Shown: piece after piece, positions 44,815 to 58,600 of the stretch
Numbering within the stretch: the stretch's first letter is position 1
How the letters are laid out: each line of letters starts with the position of its first letter
From: Marsupella aquatica
Taxonomy: Eukaryota > Marchantiophyta
DNA length: 64,000 bases
Assembly: GCA_973895155.1 (NCBI GenBank)
Contig: OZ316891.1
Location: forward strand, 2,604,001 to 2,668,000
Direction of reading: 5' to 3'
Translations under genes and position numbers: made by a program
The notes under the pieces: generated by a model
Told to the model about the DNA's origin: nothing
What the model saw: the letters and a program-made list of their open reading frames with translations, nothing else
The model's database searches: none

Positions 44815-45595
44815 TTTACTCTTTGTTCCACGTTGTACATGAGGGTTTAGCAGTCTCAATACTAGTTAGATACATAGCAAAATAACAATTAAACTTAGAT
44901 TGTCCTGAATCCATGCAAATTATTCTAAACATTGATATAAGTAGCTTTCATTAATAAACAGGGAATATTCATGGCACATTCCTTTCTCTAAAAACAAGTA
45001 GCATTATTAATTACTAGCCTGCCTGTTCATTGAAAAGCACATAAATAGATGTGATGACATTCAAACCCAAGTTAGAGTTTCACTCTAGACAGTAACACTA
45101 CCTTCACTTTGCAATGATATTTATGACCGGCCTGAATGCCCATTCCTAAAAAGTGATAACAAAAATTAGCATGCATGATCATTTTGACATACCATACCCA
45201 TTCTCCTCTCTATCGATATACATTTGGTGGGCCCTAGAGTTAAAGTCTAGAGGCTTCACTCTAGAAGTCTAGACCCGACTCTAGCTTCTGTTCAAGAATT
45301 AATGGTAAGATTAGATATGAAAAGGGAGACTCATATATCTTTGTTTGGTATACCTTTGTTTGGTAGGTTTATTATCATTGGAAGTCATACCAAGAGGGTT
45401 TAGCAGTCGTAATCATGGTTTGTGAGCCAGCAAAATGACAATAAAATAAGGTTTCCCGAGTAATCCTGGTTTGTGAACCGGCAAAATAACAATAAAATAA
45501 GGTTCCCCGAAATTGAGGAAAATCATTCGAAACACTGATATGAGGCAGTTTTTATTATCCAGAAGGGAATATTCGTGGAACACTCGTGCTTCTTA
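44815..45595. repeat. Diverged duplicated segments at 44815-44990 and 45375-45595
   Basis: Shared blocks in order are GAGGGTTTAGCAGTC, CAAAATAACAAT, an ATTCKAAACAYTGATAT block and a GGGAATATTCRTGG block. The second segment also has its own 51-bp tandem duplication (GGTTTGTGARCCRGCAAAAT, near 45417 and 45468). Confidence 0.75.
45010..45300 (-). repeat. Dispersed repeat, inverted relative of 10.44-10.76 kb
   Basis: In reverse it carries GAGTGAAGCCTCTAGAC, TATGGTATGTCAAAATGATC and GCATGCTAATTTTTGTTATC, matching blocks in the same order at 10480-10760. Confidence 0.5.
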
Positions 45596-45599
45596 AAAA

Positions 45600-46894
45600 T
45601 GGGAAGGCTTCCATTCTTTTTTTAATCTTGAACGTCATACTTTACTTATATGTCAAGTAAAACCCAATAAAACCCGGAAGGCTTCCATTCTAATTATGTG
45701 AAAATCGCACCCATACAGCACAGTGGTAGCGCTCCAATGAGATACAGTAATCTGACTGGCGATGAGCATCAGACCTTAGCGAAATCCAATGCACGCAGCA
45801 GACGACAGATCTGACCCGTTCATCCTCTCATGAACGGCCCTCATTCGCGCTCTGGCGATTTCCAGATTATTAAAATCGCGAACCCAAATCACAGCGCATG
45901 AGGAGCGCTCCGCTCCAATGGGACACAGCCCGCTAAGTGAATGTGAGAATCAGTAAATCGCCGACACCGAATATACTACGCCGTCGTCAGATCCGAGCCT
46001 TTCATTCATCGGCCCCGGAGCGGATGAGATTCAATCGGGTCCCTTCATTGGCGCCAACGCGCAATCCGCACGGTGATGAAACACGACGGGAGAGTTATGA
46101 CTCGGAGGAGACCACGGTGTTACAGTGATGGGTGTGTAAGCGGGGGGAAACAAGCAAGGAAGGTCTTGTCCAGTAACTACAGTACCGCTGTCTGTCTACA
46201 GTAACGCTGTCCAATTTTACACACTGTTACACTGTTACTCGGCTACTCCCCTGCCGCAACCCTCCGTTAGGGTTTTGTGTGCCATGTCCCGAGAGCGAGA
46301 GCGATGGAGAGGAGAGGAGACAGAGAAAGGGAAGTGAGAGGAGTGGAGACAGAGGAGTGAATGGAGATTGGGGACGAGAGCAGCACGAGGAGATGATGAG
46401 ACGAGGAGAGGGGAAGCAAGAGATGAGCTAGAGCGAGTAGGAGTGATACGTAATACGGTAGCTGTGGGTGGTCTTTCGGTGACATTCCTGAGGTGGAGGA
46501 GAAGAAGCATTACTGAGTTTGGAGGTGGAGGAGGAGGAGGAGGAGGAGGAGAAGATTGGGAAGGGGTTAAGGATTTCTCGAGCTTTTTTTAATCGAGGAG
46601 GACGGATCTCGGTCGGGCATTACGGAGGCGGAGGAGAAGAAGATTGGGTAGGCGGAGGAGGGGGTAAGGATTTCTGGAGCTTTTTTTTTCATTGAGGAGG
46701 GCGGATTGACAGAGGAGCGGAGAGGAGACGTCTCGTGGTGGTGCGGAGGTTGGGGGGAGGGTGGAGCTAATCCATATAACGCCATTGTTTGCCAGCAGGG
46801 TGATATCGTATCGGAAGGGGATGAATTGCTGCGGAGGGCAAAGGAGGGGCAGCCGGCGCTTGTGAGGCAGAGGGAGCTTGCCAGGACGGCCGAC
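45600..46894 (+). promoter_or_regulatory. Promoter and 5' UTR region of LARP1
   Basis: A (GGA)n tract lies near 46522-46552. An imperfect duplication at about 46551-46605 and 46638-46706 shares GATTTCT.GAGCTTTTTTT. The coding frame of LARP1 stays open back to an ATG at 46706, so a longer N-terminus cannot be excluded. No supportable gene on the minus strand. Confidence 0.45.
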
Positions 46895-49800
46895 ATGGCG
46901 TCGTCCGAAGCGCCTCCTTCGCCTTCTGTACCTGCTGCTACTCCTTTGCCTGCCCCTCCTGTTGCAGAGCCTCCCTCCACCTCCTCGTCGCCGTCACCTA
47001 GCAACAGTACCGGCGTTAGTAATAGGTCCGGGGATTCTCCTTCTTCTTCTGCTCCGGCCACTACTATCACTACCACGGGGAGTCCTGCAATTAATGGGAG
47101 TAGCAAAACAGGGATTGTTGCTGGAGCAGGAGTACAACGAATTAGAGGGGCGTGGTCTCAGGTTGTAAGGGGCCAGGTCGCTGCGCAGGACAATGGTTTG
47201 GCAGCTTTGGTTAGTGGACCGCCTTCTTCTGACTCTGCTTTTTCTACCATTTCTGTACCATCGGTTTCCTCTGACCCCGCCCCTGCCCCCGCCCCTGCCC
47301 CATCCAAACGCCTCACAAAATCAGGAGCATCTGCTTCAACGCCTCCCGTCTCAGCGCAGCCTGTCACTACAACCTCATCATCCACCCCTCCGCCTCCGCC
47401 ATCCTCCTCATCCTCTCCCGCGTCAAGCTCAGCTGCTGTCTCGAAGAAAGTAGAGGATGTTGGCAAGGATCGATCTCAGACGGAGTCAGCTGGGGGAGAG
47501 GAGGCCGTCGAGAGTGGAGGGGAGGCTACTTCATCGCCTGCGCCAGATGTCGCTGTGGATAATCTTGTGAAGCCTTCGAAGCCTGCTTGGAAAAAACCCG
47601 TTGTCAATTCCAGTAAGGTGACGGTAGTCGGGCCAGTCATGGGAGCCGACTTGTGGCCTGCACTAGCAGATGCTCGCAGCTCCAAAGCTGGTCCTTCGGA
47701 TGCGCCGAAATATTCTGCCCCTTCTCCCGCTACCGCTACGTCATCTGTGGTGCTGCCGGAAGGATCATCACCAGAGCAGGTGTGTTTGGCATATTTTCAA
47801 CTGTCTGCTTCTCGTGTATCTTCTTCTGATTAGGAATGGCTAGAGCAATTGCGTCGCGTTTTTTTGTTGGCTGAGATGACCGAGATTTTTACTGTTTTGG
47901 ACACAATCTATCTTAGCTTGTATCCCTCTCCGACTCGCTGTCGCTGCGCTTCCACACCCTCCTTATTCACTTCGTTCTGTATCCATCCCTCTCGATGCTG
48001 TTTGCCTGCATCGATTTCTCTATTTGCTTGCATTTAAATCTGAGGCTATTTCGTCCATTTCGTTGTTTTTCTTTGCTTACAGTTAAATCTGAGGGCTGTT
48101 TTCGTTAGTTAATCCTCTTTCTCTCGCCCTCTCTCTCCCGTCATTTTGCGTCGCTTGCATAAATTCTGAGGGCTGTTGTCTACAGTTGCTGCCCATTTCC
48201 ATCCATGTCACACTCTCTCTCTTTTGATTTGCTCGGATTTAAGTCTGAAGGCATTTTCTTCGTTGGTATCGCGTTTGTTCTACTCCGCGTCGATCTCAAT
48301 TCCCTTCGTATTAATGCAACTGCATTGTCGGTGATTGGTTTGAATTGATCAGGCAGCATCTGCGGGTTGGTCGAGGGCAGGCGGTAGTAACCCTACCCGT
48401 AATTCTACTAGTAGTTCTGCTGGTGGAAGCAAACAGAAAGCACTGAAGCAGAGGGCTGGGTCCAGTACAAATGGCGTCTCAACGCCTCCTCAAGCTACTT
48501 CTTCAGATGTCCCTGCTCCGTCTCAGAGCGAGAGCACTGTTCCCTCCTCTCAGCAGCTACCTCAGAATGCTGCTGACATTGCTCCCACAGCCGAACCTAG
48601 CACACGGAGCAGTGGTGAGGAAGCGGCGAAAGCCAACAATCAATTTTCGAATGCTGCAAATAACCAAGAGCCTAGGCGCCCCTTCCACCAGCGGGGTCCA
48701 GCTGGGTTTGCTGGCAATTCTGGTAACAGGCGTAACAACGTGCGAGGGGAACAGGTTCGAGGTAATCATGGGGGCTGGCATCATAATAATAATCGACCAT
48801 TTAGCAATAACCCAAGAGACAGCAATGCTCCAAGCGCACAACAACGTGTTGGGCCTAGACACTTCGGCCGTGGTGGGGCCGCATTTGTCGCAAATAATCA
48901 ACCGGGATTTGTGAACCCAGCAGGTTATCTACCGATTCCTTTGTCCAACTGTCTATCGTCTGATCAATCAAGCTTCAATTTTGCAAGGAATGCACTCATT
49001 TCCTCCCGGTATAGATATAGAAATGCGTTAGATGTTGTTTGGTCGATCAACCTTCGTACTTGCAAGGAATTCCCTTATATCTCTTGGCATAGAGATCGCC
49101 TGTCCTAGGAGAACGATCAACTTTACGGTTCTTAAAGAGTTAGAAGGGCACAGAACAGTTGCAGGGCACCTCACATCGGGTCTTGAATGTTGTAGGCGTC
49201 CAGGGAGGTATGTATTATGTGCCTGCTGGCACGGCTGCTCCTGTACGGGGCGCTTATTTTACGCCTCCGGCTGTAGGAGTCAACGTCGAGGGCGCTGCAC
49301 CTCTGCGTGCGTTGGTGGTGAAGCAGATTGAATACTATTTTAGGTTTGCGGTCTCTTGATCATTTCTCGTTCTCTCAGTTTGTATCTGATCCAAGTACCT
49401 GCCGAGATCGATCAGTTATGTATTCAAAAGGTGGGTAACGCACGCTGACAGGGTTGTTTTTGTCCACAGCATTGAAAATTTGTGCAGAGATATATTTTTA
49501 CGTTCCAAAATGGACGAACAAGGCTTCATCCCCGTGTCTGTTATTGCCAATTTTAATAGGGTAAGCGCTCACCGGTGGCCTGTGATGACGGTGCCTTATT
49601 GTGCTCAACGCCTTAGTTGTCCTAACTGGTTGACCACGGTTTCTTCACATTTTGTTTGCAGGTAAAAATGCTTACTGGGGATACGGTGTTTATTTTAGAG
49701 GCTCTGCGAACCAACTCCACTTTGGTGGAAGTCCAGGTAGTTAACTCGACTGAGTTATTTTCAGTGGATTTGCTTGCTGTGCATGAAGTAGGGGTTATCT

Positions 49801-52800
49801 GAATGGTCTGGTATGGCAGGGTGATAAGCTACGAAAACGGGATGATTGGGCCAATTGGCTTTTACCTCCGAGCCACGTGGTCGGACCTTCGGTTGTCCCA
49901 GCTCCAGGAACAGGTGAAGATGGTCATATTGGTTCGGGTAACAGTAGTCGTGAGGATACCGGACAGCAACCGGAAGAGCAAGTAGTGAAGGTTGCCAATC
50001 CAGATAGCACTTCGTCTCTTGCTTCCTCTTCCTCCGGAAATACAGCGTTACCGGAAGGCAACAGTAGATTGGAAAGTGGTTCAAAGGATATGGAAACTTC
50101 CTCTACACTACATAGAGATGCTCAATTATCGACTCTCTCACATGATGGTACAGAATCATTGAATGAGCTGGGTTCTGCGCCTCAGAGTGACAGCTCTGGT
50201 GTGGCAATTGCGAACTCTATTTCTGGATCTTTGCAACCATCAGAGACAGATCTTTCTTCTGCAAAAGTACAAGCAAGAGAAGGTGGGGCTAGTAGATTAA
50301 ATGGTTCTGGCCCCCAAGCTAGCAGCCTCCATGGAATTAAGTCCTCTGCTATCGAGAGTGACACTGTCCGGGAGTTGCCTTCTTCTAATTCTGAAGAGAG
50401 TGGAGTTGTAGCAGATGACGAGGGAGATTGGTTAACCGCTTCTGTTAGGAATGGAGCAAAACGCAAGGGTTCAAGCAACAAGAAACCTCCGACTTTGAAG
50501 TCTGGAGAGCAAAAGAGGGGAGGCCTCACCGCTGCTTTTGCTGTTGATGAATCTACTACGAGTCATGATGAGGACACGTTTCAGTTTGATGAAGAGCTTG
50601 AATCAGAGAGACCATCGAAAGATCATCAGACAGCTGTTCCCAAAAGGTACACTTAAAGTCCTCATTACACGCTGTTTTCCCCCATTTGTACTGTGCTTCG
50701 GTTAGCCAGCCAGGTGTCACCCGCAGGTGCTAATTCAATGAAATGTCAATTAAGATTACAAGGGAGGAATGAAGTTTTTCACATGTCAGTGCGTTGTCCT
50801 TCCCTGCAGTCACGAGGAGGATGAAGATGGTGATTCTGATGTTGATGATAACGATGTACATCGATTGATCATTGTTACACAGGTAAGGATTAGTGTTTAG
50901 TCCCACGAATGTGAGAAGCCGTTGTACTTCAAGCAGTGAGATGATGGTTGTTGTGTCTTTGATGATATGAATTCCCGGTATCTAGATCGATCGATCGATC
51001 CATCGAGAAGTGCCTTGGCGAACGGGAAATGAGTGTATCGAGGATGTGTTAAATCTGAACTTCTGTGTGAGCCAAATTTGGAATGGCCTTCAAATGTAAA
51101 CTTTGCTCCTAAGATTATCTTTACAATTGCAATATCATATGACCAAGATTCCTTGGGAGAGGAGATCTCCGGCTAGTTATGGGAGAGCAGTAGTGGTTTC
51201 CAAGTTTCCATTGTGTATCTCATTCATGATGTTTGTACTAATGCAGAGTAGGAAACCAAATAAGCATGACCGTAGGGGACATGATGGTCGTGATCACGGG
51301 CGAAAGTCCATCTCAGATGAGCTTGTGTCAGTCATAAATGACGGCCTTTTCTTCTATGAGCAGGTAAGTTGCAGGTACTTCAAGAATGAATGGGACATCT
51401 CATGAATGCCTTGCATGTTTTAGAATCTATGAGTCAAGCTCTGAATTTGTTTCTATTGTTGTTTGTGTCCATCCACTCAGGAATTGCGGATGAGCAAGAC
51501 AAAGCGTAGTGGTACTTCTCATACCTTTCAAGATCGGAAACAGGGTACCACAGATAGCGCGGCCAGCAGTGGGCTGGAGATTGCAAGCTCAAGGTCTATT
51601 GTGGGCAGCTTTGGTAGCAGTGCGGGTAGCGCTGGCAGTGGATCTGAGAACCATGGGCTGGTGCGTCCACCCAGAGCTTACGCCAAAGCAGGCTCTACTG
51701 TGCCATCCACTCAGAATCAGCGGTTGTTTGCTAGCGCCCCAAGAGATGTTGCACATGGAGGGCGACAAAACCGGTTCAGCCTTGCTGCAGAAAGTCCTCC
51801 AAGTGATTCCGTGGGATTTTTCTTCGGGGCTACTCCACCTGACAACTACAGGTCCTCCAAATTTCTCCTCTAATTATTCTGCATTGCTTACTTCTCGAGA
51901 CGACGCTATGCAATTTTGTTCTTGATCCCCTTTGTAGACAGATAACTGCATTGCAGTAACCCTGGTTTTTTAAAATGCTAAGCTGCTCCGTTGGCAACTT
52001 TTGTATGGTTGCAGTGGAGCCGGTCGTATGTCGTCGTCATTTGGATCACGACTTGGCACGTCTTCTCCTTATGGCACACCTCCTGGTGGTGGTTTCTTAC
52101 CTGGCAGTAGCCCTCCTGTGGGATCTGTACCAAAATCGTTCCCGCATTTTCAACATCCTAGCCATGCCTTGCTTGAAGATAATGGCTTCAAGCAACAAAA
52201 GTGAGTCTTTTTTTGGTGATATTTCTCTACAATATTCGGCTTGGTTCCTATTATCATGTGGCTTGTGAAACTGTTATGAATCCTTGGAAGAACAAGGTAC
52301 ATCTAGCCTTCTAATGGATTTTGCTGGTGCAGGTATTTCAAATTTTACAAACGTTGTCTAGATGATCGCAAAGTTCGAGGAATCGGTCACAGTGAGGTAA
52401 TTTGTCGTTCTTAAGCATTTTTGATAGGCATTACCAGTCCTTCATGATGTTTACCCCCATGCAAGTGACAGGTAGAATGAATCGTTAGCTGTATGTTGTG
52501 GATTACGTTTCCTGCTCAATGTAATCAAAGGATTGAGAATTGGAGTTTTATAATTCAATTTTCTGACCACGGAAGTTTTGTTTTCAAAGTCGTTTAGCAT
52601 TAAGACAGCAATACAGATATTCTCTTCTCTCGGTAGCTTTTGCCGTACTTGTCTGCTTATGTGGAGCTTGTATTGTTCTAAATGTTCTTGGCAACCTAGC
52701 ACATTGCGGTTTCAGATGTGTTTTAGTTGATTGAACCCTTGACCTTTTATTGCATGTACAATTTCGTAGATGAATACTGCTGCGTTTTGTCGATGTTATC

Positions 52801-53708
52801 GCAATTTCAGGGTGAATTTGGTTGCCTGAATACAGTGACACTCCTGACGACAGTGCACATGCTGGCATTGCAGGAAATGAATACGCTATTCCGGTTTTGG
52901 TCATATTTCTTGCGAACCAATTTTAATCAGACCATGTACAAGGAATTCTGCAAGCTAGCAGAAGAGGATGCAGCTGCAAAATACAATTATGGCCTGGAAT
53001 GTCTGTTCCGATTTTACAGGTTAGCTATGTTTGAAAAGCTGTTCTGGAGGTGCCTTCTTTGTGTATACTGCAGTCATCAATCCTTTGATGAAGTAAATCG
53101 CTAATGAAGTGCTAACTGTTCCTCACACTGTTATGTGGCAGTTATGGCTTGGAGAAAAAGTTCAAACAAGATATGTATGACGATTTTGAGAAGCTGACCC
53201 TTGAAACCTACAAGAAGGGCAACGTATATGGCCTGGAAAAATATTGGTATGTCTCTTTACGAAAGATGCTGATGATTCAGCTACCTTACTTAAGGGTATA
53301 ACTGCAAGGGAGCAAATGGTTTTTCGTCAATTTTCGCTGTCTAAAACCCGTTGAGTGTATAACTTGAGGTCAATTGAAAACAAAGACCAATTGTCTACCG
53401 CTCATAGTGAGTGTCTTGAGTGTCTTGCTTGCAGGGCTTTTCATCACTACCGGAAGGACAAGTCGAAAAGGACCATCAAAAAGCATCCAGAGTTAGAGAA
53501 GCTTCTGGCTGAGGAGTTCCAGTCAATTGAGGACTTCAAAAGGGCTAAGGAGAAGCTAGCACAAGAGAATAAAGGGAAAGATGCGAGTGGTAGCGTCAGT
53601 GCCATTAGAGACAGTGGAGAAGCAGGAAGTTCATCGCAGTCACTATCAACTGCCCAATCACTGATGTCTGTGAGTGCCACATCCTCAGCATCTATTGCGG
53701 TATCTTAA
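46895..53708 (+). CDS. LARP1: La-related protein 1 (LARP1), La motif plus DM15 repeats, 14 exons, intact
   Basis: LARP1 binds capped mRNAs, notably 5' terminal-oligopyrimidine mRNAs, and controls their translation and stability; in plants it also links to heat-induced mRNA decay. Exons: 46895-47779, 48353-48923, 49196-49343, 49470-49560, 49662-49736, 49820-50646, 50810-50882, 51247-51363, 51481-51851, 52015-52200, 52333-52396, 52874-53019, 53142-53246, 53435-53708 (3933 nt, 1310 residues). The first 480 residues are Ser/Pro/Ala-rich and disordered, with a conserved KPAWKKP...[13 protein letters not shown] patch. The La motif is at about 523-608 ([20 protein letters not shown] ... [20 protein letters not shown]). 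DM15 cap-binding repeats are at about 1110-1235 ([63 protein letters not shown]). It is longer than angiosperm LARP1 mainly through disordered linkers. All introns are GT..AG. Confidence 0.95.
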
Positions 53709-56700
53709 GTGTAGCCAATAGATGGAAAGATTTTTTCAATGTAGTTAAGGATATCAAACAGACCATCTTTTCAGTATATTCTGGCCAACTACAGAAAGGA
53801 GTCTCTTAGAGATTGATGAACGTGCCAAGGGAGCACATGAAAGGCTAAGTGTCTTAGCCTAGCGTTTATAAATGAGCTGGCCACACATTAGTGGCAAGTT
53901 TGAAAAGGTCTACTGAAAGTGGAGTGTCCATAGGGTCTGTCATGTATCACTCCCACTTCACTTGCCATAATTTTCGCATTTATCTGTAGAAGCTGCTAGA
54001 TGAAATACATTTCTGCTATCTCAAATTGGGATGGGTAAGGTCTGTTGAGAAATCCATCTGTTGGGATATGAGCATCAAGTGTAGGACATGTTTCCAAGAA
54101 AAAGTAGAGCTCTCAGGATTCGGCTTTAGGTAGGTGTAATTAGGAATTTTTTTGAGAACCTCCAAGAGGACAACGGGTTGGTAATGAGTCCTTATGGATG
54201 CGGGCAACTGATGAAGAAACGCTCCTTTATAAGATGTGAATTGTGTTTCACTAGTTGGACAGCAGCGTCGTCTGTGATCGCTCTCAAAACTGCAATGAGT
54301 TTTGTGTGCCTCATGGCATGTGTGGTGTCCACTATTAGAAATGAGGGTAGAGACTTCGCAGTTATGCATACCCGTGTTACTCCTGCTGAAACAAAGTTGA
54401 GGTGTTTGGCAGAGAAGCGCTGCCACAAATGGGCAGATGTACTTAATTTGAGAGGTAGCCTGACATGTTAGTAAGTTGTGAATGGTTCTTTATCTTGATG
54501 ATATGCTGTTAGTCTTTTGAGCGAGTACCTGGACGATTGTTCTCACTTTTTGGTGCGACCAATCTAACGGACAAAAATAATTCCACTGTGCAATAATTGA
54601 TTGCTCTTCACCAGTCATCTTGAAATGAGTTCTGTAAATTGTAATGCTTCTATCGTTATGTGATCTAGTCAGCTCTCTAAAATGTTTTTTAGGCGAGGCA
54701 CTTACTATATGAGTGTCATTGATATTTGGTTGAGCATTCTGTGAAGATTGGAATTCGATGTAACACAACTGGTAGCGGGATGTGAGTACTACGTTACTCG
54801 GACTGTTGATTTAATATTAGTGCTGGCGCAGCTCTGTCATGGCTCTACTATGCCACTTACTTTGGAGTACGGTTGGGCCATTTACGTTTTGTTTTCAAGT
54901 ACGAATGTTTTGATAAGTTTCTGAAGGCTGCCTGGAGTTGAGTAGCCACTAATTATACCGAGATGTTTTGGCTCTGAGCTTCCTTTACTTCATTTTTTGG
55001 GCAAATTATGTTAGATTAGTATAGTATTTCTGAAAGCTGAACGAGAACGAATGCGGAAATGCATTGCAAAGTCCACCCAGCCGTCCTGGTACTTAGTACA
55101 TCAAAGGGCCAAATGGAGAGCCTAAAAAATTGGATTTCAATGCACAAATCTTGGAATGATAGTCACCTTCTATAGTCACACCATCCATGCATTACTCTCT
55201 TGCAAATATATTGCTTACAGCGGAGGAAAAATAGTCAATCAAGCACTGTAATATGTAATCCTGCGTCTGCTTTAGAACTTAAATGGATAGAATAAGATCT
55301 ACTCATTGTTACATTCTAGAGTTTTTTTGGGTCACAGTTTGATTGTCTGCTTCAAAACTTCAATGGAGTGAATAAGATCTAGCCATTATATCAATACTTG
55401 ACGAAAACTCCCATATTAGAAAGCTATAGACATTCATGATCTCCTTAGTACTCAAAATCTCACATGGAATTTGTCAATATGAGACTCAATATTGAGAAAT
55501 TAGAAAAAAATTATGAATTTATGATCTTTGTAAGACTTGACACAATCTTTGAACGTCACACTCATTGGAAAGGTAGAGAGATTCAGAAACTCATTTGGTA
55601 CTTGACAAAATTTGCCAAATAATGTGACTTATTGGAATTCTAGAAAAATTGACAAACTCATGATCTCCTTGTACATGAAATGAAGAGATCTGCCAATGTG
55701 ATGCTCATTGAAAACTATGAGAAATTCTGAAAATTATGATCTCTTTTCTTGTTTATCTCTCAATAAAACCTTTTCTGCTAAACATTTACAAGCATTTTAG
55801 AAAACCTGAAAATGAATCTATTGGCAGATTTTGTTATTACTAATGAGATCATGGGCCCTAGATTAACCTAACCATTAGGTTATCATGAGTTTGAGAAATT
55901 GGTTGAGGGCCATTTGGACTTAAATTTCCAAGTGACCTACCATAAGATGTTGAGAGGAATGAAAATGAGAAAATGAAACTCCTCGTATTGGAAGATGTGG
56001 TTGGGTTCATAATTAGACAATGGTTTGGAGACAAATATGAGATAAATATTGGCAACATGAAAAGGATCCAAGATTAAAGTAGATTGAGGCAATTAGCTTC
56101 CATAATCATGAAGGTATCACCAATTCAAAATAGGGGGAAGCACGATGAACACTAATATAGAGATCAAAATTTATTCCAATTTGCTCAGTGATTCTCTTTC
56201 AATGATTCTCATCACATAATCATATGGTCACATATGAGTCATGAAACAAGGCACATAACTTTGATACAACCTTAAAAATATTTTTGATTATCTATTTCTC
56301 ATTGAATTTAAATATAGTTATGGGAAGATGGGGTCCACAAACTAACTCTTGAATGCATAACAAATACGATGGTACATGTGATATGCCTATACCCACATAA
56401 TTTATCTTATTCAAATCTCTCTCAGCTACTATAAATTAAAAACAGGGCCATTTATAGAATTGATCAAATCCAAAAATGTTGATTTTCTGGCAGGTGTTGG
56501 GACCAGTCTCAAACTAAGGTGACTTAACTTAAAAATGGGCTTTTAGCCAAGGTAGTGAACCAAAAGTTTCCCACAACTACCGACCAAATAAATCAGGGAA
56601 CAGTTTTAGTGTATAAATGATTTTTAAAGCTAAGCAACTAGAACAGGAGAACAAGTGTCAAGTAAACCACAACTCCTGGTACAAGAGCCTCTTGGAGGGC

Positions 56701-57689
56701 TCCAGGCTATCTGTGGTACCCTAAAACCTTTTCCTCCTTTGAAGTGTGCCAAGGGCTCCCTGTACCCTCCAACAGCCATTGGATTTCCACTTGGCAATGC
56801 CACCATCCAATGCAATCAAGAGCTAAAAAATGGTCTCTTTGAGATCTACATATTGTAAAACTTTAAGCCAAACCTTTGGAATATTAAGTGAGAAGAAAAG
56901 AAAGACAAATCCTTTGATTTTTTTTATAATTTTAATTTTAGAAGGGGGAGTGAAAAAACACCTTTGTTGTGGATAGTTTTCATGTGAATGCTGGAGCGGG
57001 TGCTGTAGTTGGGATACTAAAGTTTGTGAAATGATTTATAAGAGAAAATTTGTAGGTCATCATTTAAAAATGCATTTTTTCCATACTACCCTAAATGAAT
57101 TTTCACCCATTTAATATTTAAGTTTATTAATTCATTCTGAAGTGTATTGATTTTGTACTATTAAGTTTTAGCTATTCTAAGAGCAATTTTCCTTCACTCT
57201 ATTCTGTTTTTTGCATTTGCATTGAAAGTAATATAACCATTTGAAAAACATCAACTTAATTATAAAATAAATTAAAAATCTTCTAGAATTTATTTGGTTT
57301 AGTCACTCTCCATCCCCATGGACTGCCTAAAGTAAGTAGCTAGTTTGCACTTGATATAAAAACATTGCATTAATGTGGCATGGCCGGGAGTTGAAGAGTC
57401 TTTAACGGAACAAACACTCATGACTCCTTGCGCGACCGAAAAAAAAGTAGTCAATTTTGGGACCAAAAACGAATTTTTGGATGATCAGTCATTGTTCCTC
57501 TTGGGAATTGGTGGATTTCAAATTCCTGAGATCTTCGCCATCCATTTTTGTTTGAATGTAGCAATCTTATTTGTCCACTTCAGCAAGATCTTGGTTCGGT
57601 TTTTTTTCAAATAGAAATATAAATAATTTTAAATATAACTAATTATTTATAACGAATGTAAATATGATTAATGTCAATAATTTACCTAA
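53709..57689. other. LARP1 3' flank and AT-rich intergenic DNA
   Basis: The first several hundred bases are probably 3' UTR. Open frames at 54016-54471 on both strands have no domain. A diverged duplication around 55265-55395 shares TCTGCTT and GAATAAGATCTA blocks, and degenerate CTCATGATCTCC units of about 100 bp run through 55430-55750. I see no gene. Confidence 0.4.
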
Positions 57690-58055
57690 GAGTAAATGTC
57701 TAAAGTTATGACTCTAATCGTAATTTAGGCTAACCTTAGTCTCGGACTTGCATGGTTAGGCTAGTCAAAGTGTACACTATATCCCTAAGAAGTGTTTGGT
57801 TGCATAGGAAGAAGTCAACTCATTCTTACGGAGCTAGTTGAGAGATAATCAGAACGTGTATTGAGGAGACTTGATATGGTGGACAGACCTAGGGTGCAGT
57901 AAAACTTTAGTTGAGGTGAACCATATATTTCTTTGTGTTAACCACTTGTGCATTGGATGATCATGTGCTTGTCGTGAATGTCATCTTTGCACATCAAAAT
58001 GTGACAAAATGCGGTGTACTATCATAAACATTCTAATTGAGTTTATCATGGTATG
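57690..58055. repeat. LTR-like fragment related to 28.84-29.17 kb
   Basis: Ordered shared blocks are described under the other copy. It has no partner LTR, primer-binding site or internal coding region within the window, so it is a solo or truncated LTR, or another dispersed repeat. Confidence 0.5.
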
Positions 58056-58139
58056 GAGTGATATCTTACATCTTTGTCTTGGCCAATCACTTCTGGCATG
58101 ACCCTTTAAGTTCAATTTTCTAATTCATGAATTCACTTT

Positions 58140-58600
58140 TGCTATCCATTACCAAAAAATCACTCAATTTGCAGCTGGTTTCAATCACCTTATCGGAACC
58201 GGGTTTCTTGGTATCTTGATGACTTGACTACGTTGAACCTGAAAGACGTCAAGACGTCATGTCGTTACTCCATATCACCATGGTAGTCAAAGTAGTAAAC
58301 TCCAATCTGTTTGCAGCCGGTTTCAATTACATTAACGAACCTATTTTTCATGCCATTACTCAATATCACCATGGTAATCAAAGTTCATAACTGCAATCTG
58401 TTTGCAGCCGATTTCAATTACATTATCGAACCACTTTTCTTGGTATTTTGACAATTTGACTACCTTGAACCTGAAAGACGTCAAGACATGGTGCCATTAC
58501 TCAATATCACCATGCTAATCAAAGTAGTAAACTGTGATCCCCAACGGGCTCCTTTTTCTTTTTGGTGTAAAAAGCTCCTTTTTCTTTTTGGTGTAAAAGC
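58140..58600. repeat. Imperfect tandem repeats, including a GCAGCCGGTTTCAATTACAT unit
   Basis: Three copies of TTTGCAGCYGRTTTCAAT occur near 58168, 58308 and 58399. The companion blocks CTGAAAGACGTCAAGAC (58238, 58471) and ATATCACCATG (58272, 58363, 58503) also repeat. At 58548 and 58574 a 26-bp CTCCTTTTTCTTTTTGGTGT unit is duplicated. Confidence 0.8.

Noticed and set aside
46567-47106. 179-codon minus-strand frame
   Set aside because: Antisense of LARP1 exon 1; the open frame follows from the Ser/Pro/Ala-rich, GC-biased coding strand.
54016-54471. Frames of 97-136 codons on both strands downstream of LARP1
   Set aside because: Mutually overlapping with no recognisable motif; probably 3' UTR or intergenic.
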